Source of the DNA: Bacteroidota bacterium
GTDB lineage: Bacteria; Bacteroidota; Bacteroidia; Chitinophagales; Chitinophagaceae
DNA length: 33,146 nt
Direction: 5' to 3'
Assembly: GCA_013285915.1 (NCBI GenBank)
Contig: JABDGS010000041.1
Coordinates: 1-33,146, forward strand
In this document: one piece after another, positions 8,123 through 14,757 of the stretch
Position numbering within the stretch: position 1 is the first letter of the stretch
How the letters are laid out: every line of letters begins with the position of its first letter
Made by a program: the position numbers and the translations under genes
The notes under the pieces: generated by a model
Seen by the model: the letters and a program-made list of their open reading frames with translations, nothing else
The model's database searches: none
What the model was told of the DNA's origin: nothing

Positions 8123-9469
8123 CTACAAATTATGCATTATTGATGCTGTTTCGTCCATCAACGGTTTATCAATATAGGGGTTTGTTGCAGACGTTTCAGC
8201 CAGCAAGTTTTTTGCCTGCACCTTATCACCCGTTTTATAAAATATCAGCGCAGCACGGCTAAGCAATACCGGGTTTTTAGAATGCGTTTTTAAAGCAACT
8301 TTTATGTAAGGTAAAGCTTTGTCGTACTCACCGCGGTTATAATAAACCCAGGCTACAGTTTCATTAACATCAATGTTATCCGGGCGGCGGTTGTATTCAA
8401 GCATGGCATGCTCAAGCGCTTTATCCTTGTCATTGACCTTCAGGTATGCGTAGGCAAGTTCTCTATCGGCGTAGTGGCCAATATTAGCATTCTTATCCCC
8501 TGCCTGTGCACTTTTTTGCAGGTCGTCAATAACTGCCTCCGCGGTTGCATCGGCCTTTTTAGTTTGGCCGGCCAAACGGTAAACATCAACAAGCTCCTCT
8601 TTCAGGGAGTTATCAGTAACAATAGAATCAGCCTTTTCAAGATAAGCAATTGCTTTATTATAATCTTTATTGGCTAATGATACACGGCCGAGACCTGCCA
8701 TTGCGTAAGCATAATCAGGCCGCATACCCAGCGATTGATTATACAATGTATCAGCAGTTTTAAAGTCACCCGTTTTTTCATAGAGGCTTGCAAGCTGGTA
8801 TCTTGTCCATTCAGTATACTCATCCCCCTGGCCGCCCGCTTCAACAGCCATTTTCATAGCTTTTATGGCCCCGGTATAATCGCCAAATATTTCCCTCAGG
8901 TATGATACACGCGAATAAGAAGTAAGATCGGGCCTTACTGAAACCATTTTGTCTGCGTACGTTACCACACTGTCATAATGCCCCATCTCAACATTGCCAT
9001 CAACAAGCAAGCCGTACACGTAAGCATTATATGGATTTATTTGCTGTGCCTGGTGTGCTATTGCAAGACCGTCCGCAAAATGGTGCTGCGACAAATAAAT
9101 AAGAGATTTAAATACAAGCGCATTAAAACTATTGGGGTGCACTGCTAATATGTCGTTTACGTATTTCATTGCCGCCATATCATAATACATATAGTTACCC
9201 GTAATACGCGCTTCCTGTATAAAAAGTGCTGCCAGCTTAATTTTTGATGCAGTGTCCTCAGGGTCTTTTTGAATAGCTGTCATCAGCTTTTTTGCGCGGT
9301 CTTTAACGCCCTGCCACTCAGTACCCTCGGCAAGCGCACCGGTACGGTCAACAAGGCCATACACCTTATCTTCCTGTTGTTTTTGGTTGTATTGATATTT
9401 TATTACTATGCCTGCAACAGCAAGAATAAATATCAAAATACTAAGCAGGTAAATATTCTTTTTCTTCAT
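8123..9469 (-). CDS. Membrane-anchored tetratricopeptide-repeat protein
   Basis: A 448-residue protein with an N-terminal membrane anchor (about residues 6-24, after MKKKN) and then almost entirely TPR helices, including recognisable units around YAYAMAGLGRVSLANKDYNKAI and VNETVAWVYYNRGEYDKAL. At least eight repeats can be read by eye, interrupted by shorter linkers. TPR proteins of this kind are scaffolds and carry no catalytic residues. It is followed after 23 nt by the HupE-like gene and preceded, 130 nt upstream, by the DUF4331 pair, from which it is separated by a strong terminator. This suggests its own promoter or partial read-through. Confidence 0.85.
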   Translation of the reverse strand: MKKKNIYLLSILIFILAVAGIVIKYQYNQKQQEDKVYGLVDRTGALAEGTEWQGVKDRAKKLMTAIQKDPEDTASKIKLAALFIQEARITGNYMYYDMAAMKYVNDILAVHPNSFNALVFKSLIYLSQHHFADGLAIAHQAQQINPYNAYVYGLLVDGNVEMGHYDSVVTYADKMVSVRPDLTSYSRVSYLREIFGDYTGAIKAMKMAVEAGGQGDEYTEWTRYQLASLYEKTGDFKTADTLYNQSLGMRPDYAYAMAGLGRVSLANKDYNKAIAYLEKADSIVTDNSLKEELVDVYRLAGQTKKADATAEAVIDDLQKSAQAGDKNANIGHYADRELAYAYLKVNDKDKALEHAMLEYNRRPDNIDVNETVAWVYYNRGEYDKALPYIKVALKTHSKNPVLLSRAALIFYKTGDKVQAKNLLAETSATNPYIDKPLMDETASIMHNL

Positions 9470-9532
9470 TTGGCTGCGGCTTTTATGCCATTAAATGTAC
9501 GTAAAAACTAACGGTGAAGATTTTTTAGGCCA

Positions 9533-9569
9533 CAAATAAAACATTGCCCCGCACCAAGGCGGGGCAATG
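9533..9569 (-). terminator. Rho-independent terminator of the DUF4331 pair
   Basis: A perfect 11-bp GC-rich stem (9542-9552 with 9559-9569, loop ACCAAG on the plus strand) is followed on the minus strand by the T-rich tract TTTTATTTG. It begins 30 nt past the stop of the downstream DUF4331 gene, the usual distance for an intrinsic terminator. Confidence 0.85.
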
Positions 9570-9599
9570 CATATTTTCATTGAAAGAAAAGCTGTGGTA

Positions 9600-11846
9600 T
9601 TATTGAACAACAACTTTGCTTGAGGCAATTTTGCTGCCATTGTTTTCAACAATAACAGTATAAAGGCCTTTTGCAAGTGTTGATACATTTATTACGCCGT
9701 TACCATTGGTTAAAACAGTTGCACTAACTTTTCTTCCCTGCATATCAAATATTGATACCTGCAGGTTATTACGCCCAACCGTATTTATCTGCAAAATATT
9801 GTGTGCAGGGTTTGGACTGATAGCGATGATATTTTCATTAGAGAAAGTGATCATTCTTACAGGTGAGTAGGAGAATTTGCCATCTTTATCCACTTCTTTT
9901 ACCCTGTAATAATTTATTTTATCGTAAGCAGGCCCATAATCAGTGAATGTATAATTTGAACTGCCTGCTTTAACGGTGCCGATCTTTGTAAAATTGCTGC
10001 CGTCAAAGCTGCGTTCAGCATCATAATGGTCGTTATTAACTTCATTGGCAACCACCCAGTTAAGGTTAACCTGTTTGCCTGCTTTGTTTGCTATAAAGTA
10101 AACCCAGGTTACCGGTAATGGCCCGGTGTATTGAGCGCCCAAAAATCCTCTCCATGGATCCTGCACATACGGGAAACATGATTTGAATGTTGTATCATTA
10201 TGTGTAACACCTGCGTCAAAACTTAGCACGTTTACAAGGTCGGTAGTAACAGGGCTGCCTGTACCCGGATAATCATCATACCACAAACCAATAGCTGCCA
10301 ATGCAACACCTGAAACTGCCTGTAACTCAATAGTTGTAACATCATCCTCAAGCCTTCTGCCATTGGGAAAACCATCCATGTTTGGAATTTTTTGCAGGCT
10401 GGCATCACCATTAAACCTCGCATCAGTTAAACCAAGTACAGCAGCATTTACAATACCAAGCGAACTAAAATCGGGGCTATTGCGCGGCGTTGGCGGTACC
10501 GCCATATTCAACCTCAGCATATCATTAAGCGTCGGCAAAAAGTTGTTGATAAACGGCTTGCCTGCTGCCAGCGGGTTGCCAGCTTTGCCTGTTGCCAACT
10601 GGTATGGCCTAAGGTTAGGCACACCGGTGTAAAATATTGGTAAAAGATCAACTGCCCGGGGGCTTGTGCTGTCAGGTAACAATATGCTGCCATAATTAGC
10701 TTCAGACAAAGCCGTACCATCAAGCGCTGGGTTTCCCTTTAATCCATATAAACCTTTATGGCCATTTCTGAAGTCAAATGCCCCCAATGAATTGGATTGA
10801 ATACGAAGTGAAGCAAGGCCCGGTACAGCACCGCCAAATTTTGAATCATCCATGTACAAACCCAATTCAGGGTTCTCAAAATATGATGCAAACTGCAGGT
10901 CATTTGCGGGTGAAGTTGCGTTCCATTTATCTTTCCAGCCAACAGGTATAATTACTTCATTTGTAAGCGGCATGCCAAGGCGGCTAACTTGTATCCATTC
11001 GCCCGAAACACCACCGGCTGCACCGGTCCCTGTTGTGTCAAACGTTGTTATTTTTCTGCGGCTTGCACTCGCATATACGCCAATTACAAAATTGGGGTCA
11101 AGAATATTTGCAGCCTGTGCTGCTGTTTTGCCGTCTTTCTGCAACGTGCTTATCGGCACTTCAATAGCTATGGTATGGCAGTTAAACCGTGCGAGGCCAT
11201 CCCTGCCCGACTTCCTGAAACCACCCACATCAAACGCCCCGCCTAAATCAACAAAGAACGGGTCGTCAACAGGTCCGCAAAAAACTTTTTCACCCGTAGT
11301 AGCCGTTTTAATTGCAGCAGTTGCCAGGCTGTTATAACTTGATGCACCAAGGCCAACTACTGCATTTTCTATAGAACGCGGGCCTATATTTGGTGCGGGC
11401 ACTACGCCGTTGGTTACAATGGTTGTAAAGTTTGCACCGCCATCAGTGCTGCGCTGCAGAATGTACGTTGTTTTTAAATTTTGTTTACCAAGCCTTATGT
11501 TAAAGAATGTTGTACCATCTTCATTGGTGCTGGTAAACGTAAAGCGGTAAACAATATCATCCCCTGTTGTGGTGGTTTTGTTTTTTACATGTATCTCATA
11601 ACGTATGTTGCTTCCAAACGTGTACCAGTTGGGGCCGCCCGCCGGGTGCTCAAACGGAATATAGTTGGCTATAAGCACTATATTATTTGTATCGCATGGG
11701 CTTCTGAAAGCATACAGGTCTGTGTTATCGGCAAGCGGGTCAAGCGAAATCAACGGAGCTTCCCTGTGCGATGAAGCAAAAACGGTTGTTTGGTTAAATG
11801 CTAAACAAACCAAAGCCGCTAAAAAGAGTTTTAAAATTTTTTTCAT
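9600..11846 (-). CDS. Secreted DUF4331 protein with T9SS C-terminal sorting domain
   Basis: A 748-residue exported protein. A signal peptide ends ...TTVFA, predicted to be cut before SSHREAPL. Residues about 25-560 are a DUF4331 domain: SSHREAP, DNTDLYAFRSP, NIGPRSIEN, GEKVFCGPVDDPFF and RFNCHTIAIE are all present. Residues about 575-670 form a linker rich in beta strands (VNLNWVVANEVNNDHYDAE) typical before T9SS sorting domains. The last 75 residues (about 674-748; SPNPAHNILQIN, then GLYTVIVENNGSK) are a type A T9SS sorting domain, so the protein should cross the outer membrane and be surface-bound or released. The function of DUF4331 is unknown. It sits 18 nt behind its paralogue, in one transcript ending at the hairpin at 9542-9569. 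Confidence 0.92.
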   Translation of the reverse strand: MKKILKLFLAALVCLAFNQTTVFASSHREAPLISLDPLADNTDLYAFRSPCDTNNIVLIANYIPFEHPAGGPNWYTFGSNIRYEIHVKNKTTTTGDDIVYRFTFTSTNEDGTTFFNIRLGKQNLKTTYILQRSTDGGANFTTIVTNGVVPAPNIGPRSIENAVVGLGASSYNSLATAAIKTATTGEKVFCGPVDDPFFVDLGGAFDVGGFRKSGRDGLARFNCHTIAIEVPISTLQKDGKTAAQAANILDPNFVIGVYASASRRKITTFDTTGTGAAGGVSGEWIQVSRLGMPLTNEVIIPVGWKDKWNATSPANDLQFASYFENPELGLYMDDSKFGGAVPGLASLRIQSNSLGAFDFRNGHKGLYGLKGNPALDGTALSEANYGSILLPDSTSPRAVDLLPIFYTGVPNLRPYQLATGKAGNPLAAGKPFINNFLPTLNDMLRLNMAVPPTPRNSPDFSSLGIVNAAVLGLTDARFNGDASLQKIPNMDGFPNGRRLEDDVTTIELQAVSGVALAAIGLWYDDYPGTGSPVTTDLVNVLSFDAGVTHNDTTFKSCFPYVQDPWRGFLGAQYTGPLPVTWVYFIANKAGKQVNLNWVVANEVNNDHYDAERSFDGSNFTKIGTVKAGSSNYTFTDYGPAYDKINYYRVKEVDKDGKFSYSPVRMITFSNENIIAISPNPAHNILQINTVGRNNLQVSIFDMQGRKVSATVLTNGNGVINVSTLAKGLYTVIVENNGSKIASSKVVVQ

Positions 11847-13616
11847 ACAAATCTTTTTTAATTGTTAGAACCTTGGTTGTGTAGTATGGTCATAGCCTCT
11901 CCATGGCGTTTGCACGTATGGGAAAGCTGCTTTAAATGTTGTGTCGTTATGCGTAACACCTGCAGAAAAGCTTAATACGCTAACCAATTGCGGCGTTACG
12001 GGGCTGCCGGTGCTGTAATCATCATACCAAAGGCCTATTGCAGCCAATGCTACGCCAGATACTGCCTGAAGTTCAATAGTGGTTACATCATCTTCCAGCC
12101 TTCTTCCGTTAGGGAAGCCATCCATGTTAGGTATATTTTGCAGGCTTGCGTTGGCATTAAACCTTGCATCCGTTAGACCCAAAACAGCAGCTTTAACTAT
12201 GCCAAGCGAGCTGAAATCTGCACTGTTGCGCGGTGTAGGCGGCACGGCCATATTAAGCCTCAGCATATCGCCAAGTGTTGGCAGAAAATTATTTATAAAA
12301 GGTTTGCCTGCCGCCAGCGGGTTACCTGCTTTGCCAGTTGCCAACTGGTAAGGCCTTAAATTGGGCACGCCAGTATAAAATATAGGCAACAGGTCAACCG
12401 CACGCGGGCTGGTGCTATCTGGTAATAATACACTGCCATAATTAGCTTCAGATAAAGCAGTACTATCAAGTGCAGCGTTTCCTTTCAACCCGTACAATCC
12501 TTTATGCCCGTTCCTGAAGTCAAATGAGCCAAGTGATTTGGATTGAATACGCAAAGCATTCATTGACGGAACTGCACCACCAAATTTTGAAGCATCCATA
12601 TACAAACCCAGCTCGGGGTTTTCAAAATAAGAAGCAAATGAAAGGTCGTTATTGCTGTACGGTGTTTTTGTGTTCCATTCGTCTTTATGGCCAACAGGTA
12701 TAACTACCTCATTTGTAAGCGGCATACCAAGGCGGCTAACCTGCACCCAATTGCCGGTTGCAGTATCGGTACCATCACCGTTAAGCGTAGTTATTTTCTG
12801 CCGGCTGGCGCTCGCCCAAACACCAATCACAAAATCAGGGTCTAATATGTTGGCAGCAAGGTCTGCTGTCTTACCATCTTTTTGCAAAAGGTTAATAGGT
12901 ATTTGCATCGCTATTGTGTGGCAGTTAAAACGTGCAAGCCCGTCTTTTGGTGCGTTTACAGCATTGCCATCAGGCCTGAAGTTGCCTACATCAAATGCGC
13001 CTGAAAGGTCAACAAAAAATGGGTCGTCAACCGGCCCGCAAAATATTTTCTCGCCGGTAATTGAGCTTACTATAGCATTCGTCATTATAGTATTATAATC
13101 CTGGCCCAACCCTACGGTACCATTCTCAATTGAACGTGGCCCTATATTGGGCGGCGGCACTGTTCCGTTAGCTGCAACAAGCACAAAAGGGCCGCCTGCA
13201 ATACTTTTTTCGCAGGTGAACGTTGTTTTTAAGTTTTGCTTTCCCAGCCGTATATTAAAAAATGTAGTTGAATCTTCATCCACATGTTTAAATGTAAACC
13301 GGTAGGTAATATCATCACCAGCAGTGTTGGCCTTATTCTTTATATGAATTTCATACCGCACATCGGTGCCAAAGCTGTAATAGTTTGGCCCACCTTCAGG
13401 CAATTCAAAAGGTATGTAGTTGGCAATTATAGTAATAGTATTCGGCTTATCGGGGCTTCTAAAAGCATATAGGTCTGTATTATCAGCCAGTGGGTCGGTG
13501 GAGATCAACGGGGCCTCGCGGTGTGATGACGCCTGGGCCTGGAAACCCAATAATATTCCCAGGGGAATAATAAAAAAGCATTTCCAAAAGTTGAAACGTA
13601 AAGTTCTTACTCTCAT
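10140..13616 (-). repeat. Tandem duplication of a DUF4331 gene
   Basis: The DUF4331 parts of the two adjacent minus-strand genes (about 10140-11846 and 11865-13616) are direct paralogous copies. Long runs are identical at the protein level, for example around LPIFYTGVPNLRPYQLATGK, while the DNA differs at many third codon positions. The duplication is therefore old and held by purifying selection. The 3' linker and sorting domain (9600 to about 10140) belong to only one copy. Confidence 0.85.
11865..13616 (-). CDS. Exported DUF4331 protein lacking a sorting domain
   Basis: A 583-residue paralogue of the next gene. The N-terminus MRVRTLRFNFWK plus a hydrophobic core ending FQAQA is a signal peptide, again predicted to be cut before SSHREAPL. 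The DUF4331 landmarks are all conserved (DNTDLYAFRSP, NIGPRSIENG, CGPVDDPFF, RFNCHTIA, NGRRLEDDVTTIEL). The protein stops within a few residues after PWRGYDHTTQPRF, exactly where its paralogue begins its linker and T9SS domain, so this copy is expected to remain periplasmic or rely on another exit. It is the first gene of the transcript, with its start at 13616 and its stop 18 nt from the second copy's ATG. Confidence 0.92.
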   Translation of the reverse strand: MRVRTLRFNFWKCFFIIPLGILLGFQAQASSHREAPLISTDPLADNTDLYAFRSPDKPNTITIIANYIPFELPEGGPNYYSFGTDVRYEIHIKNKANTAGDDITYRFTFKHVDEDSTTFFNIRLGKQNLKTTFTCEKSIAGGPFVLVAANGTVPPPNIGPRSIENGTVGLGQDYNTIMTNAIVSSITGEKIFCGPVDDPFFVDLSGAFDVGNFRPDGNAVNAPKDGLARFNCHTIAMQIPINLLQKDGKTADLAANILDPDFVIGVWASASRQKITTLNGDGTDTATGNWVQVSRLGMPLTNEVVIPVGHKDEWNTKTPYSNNDLSFASYFENPELGLYMDASKFGGAVPSMNALRIQSKSLGSFDFRNGHKGLYGLKGNAALDSTALSEANYGSVLLPDSTSPRAVDLLPIFYTGVPNLRPYQLATGKAGNPLAAGKPFINNFLPTLGDMLRLNMAVPPTPRNSADFSSLGIVKAAVLGLTDARFNANASLQNIPNMDGFPNGRRLEDDVTTIELQAVSGVALAAIGLWYDDYSTGSPVTPQLVSVLSFSAGVTHNDTTFKAAFPYVQTPWRGYDHTTQPRF

Positions 13617-13899
13617 AAAATGGCAGGTTTTAATGTTTTAAAATTTTGTGGCATACAATGGTGATTTTTTTTCTGAAGAGGATATAAGTTTGGTAAATAA
13701 ATAGGACAACAACATAGCCACATACGAACAAGGTTTGCTTTTAGATTTAAAATGTTAAAAAATGCTTTAAAAATTAATAATGGGTTGTTGAATAGGCTAT
13801 TAAAGGCAAGGAGGGGCAAAAAAATCTACGCTTTTTAAAGAAAGGATAGCAAAATTTTGGAATGGAATAGTAAAAAGAAAGAGAAGTATAAAATACTTT

Positions 13900-14589
13900 T
13901 TATAATATAGAAAGTTTTGCAAGGTATTGGTCAAACCCGTCTTCAAATAAAACCTGCATTTCCCAGCCTTCTTCAACCGCTATTTTTGTAAGTGTTTTTT
14001 TGTCAATATACAGCCAGCTAAACCAGCCGGACTTGATGTGTTTATAATGGTAAGCATACAAAACCTCGCCGTAGTATTTGCCTTTGGGTATATTACTTTC
14101 ATATAAATAGGCAATATCTGATGAATCAAACAGCAACTGGCCGCCGGGTAATAAAAGGTTTTTAGCATGCTGTAAAAACAACCGCAGCCCATCTATCGTA
14201 CCAACCAGCCCAATGCCATTCATTAGTAACAAAACGGTGTTGAATTTCTTTTCGCTGTACAAAAAAATATCTTCTGCAATAACATTTTTCACTCCGCGCA
14301 GTTTCATTACTTCTGCCGCTTTTGGCGAAATGTCCATAGCGGTAACATCCGCTCCTTTCAGTTGCAACAAATGCGCATGGCTGCCAGCGCCTGCACCAAC
14401 ATCAAGTATCTTTCCTTTACAAGCGTTAATCGCCGTTAATTCCAGCTTTGGCATATCCGCCTCACTTCTAAAATAAGTTTCAACGGGCATTTCTTCTTTG
14501 GGGCCGTAAGTGTTATGTATCCACAGCTTTGCGCGGCCTTGCGCGTTGCAGTGAAAATCAAATATTGCATGCCCTAAAACATCATTCAT
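13900..14589 (-). CDS. Class I SAM-dependent methyltransferase
   Basis: A 229-residue cytoplasmic methyltransferase. The SAM-binding motif I is ILDVGAGAGSHA at residues 61-72, followed by the acidic residue ending strand 2 (Asp86 in TAMDIS), AEDIF, and LLLMNGIGLVG in the place of motif IV. A later LLPGGQLLFDSSD fits the usual strand 5 region. The acceptor substrate cannot be inferred; the N-terminal part (HAIFDFHCNAQGRAKLWIHNTYG) is shared by uncharacterised Bacteroidota methyltransferases. It points toward the DUF4331 promoter region, separated by 283 nt, and is divergent from the tailspike-like gene. Confidence 0.85.
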   Translation of the reverse strand: MNDVLGHAIFDFHCNAQGRAKLWIHNTYGPKEEMPVETYFRSEADMPKLELTAINACKGKILDVGAGAGSHAHLLQLKGADVTAMDISPKAAEVMKLRGVKNVIAEDIFLYSEKKFNTVLLLMNGIGLVGTIDGLRLFLQHAKNLLLPGGQLLFDSSDIAYLYESNIPKGKYYGEVLYAYHYKHIKSGWFSWLYIDKKTLTKIAVEEGWEMQVLFEDGFDQYLAKLSIL

Positions 14590-14650
14590 ACCTGGACCTT
14601 TATTTTACTATGTGCTGTAAAAAAATTATTCAGCAATATCAAAATTTATT

Positions 14651-14679
14651 TTGTTTTAGAATTTTTTTTTGTTAGTTTG
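14651..14679 (+). promoter_or_regulatory. Candidate Bacteroidota promoter for the tailspike-like gene
   Basis: A TTG at 14651-14653 and TTAGTTTG at 14672-14679 (7 of 8 positions of TAnnTTTG) are spaced by 18 nt in a very A/T-rich divergent intergenic region. This predicts a leader of about 70 nt before the ATG at 14758. The match is imperfect. Confidence 0.4.
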
Positions 14680-14757
14680 GTAGAGTTGCAACACCTAAAT
14701 TAATCAGTAGATCTACTATACCTAAACACTTTTATTTTAATCTTAAATTTTAAATTT

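Noticed and set aside
10852..11337. 161-codon plus-strand open frame inside the T9SS-tagged DUF4331 gene
   Set aside because: It lies wholly antisense to a clear coding region, and a similar antisense frame recurs in the paralogue (12652-13098), so it comes from the duplicated codon pattern of the real genes.
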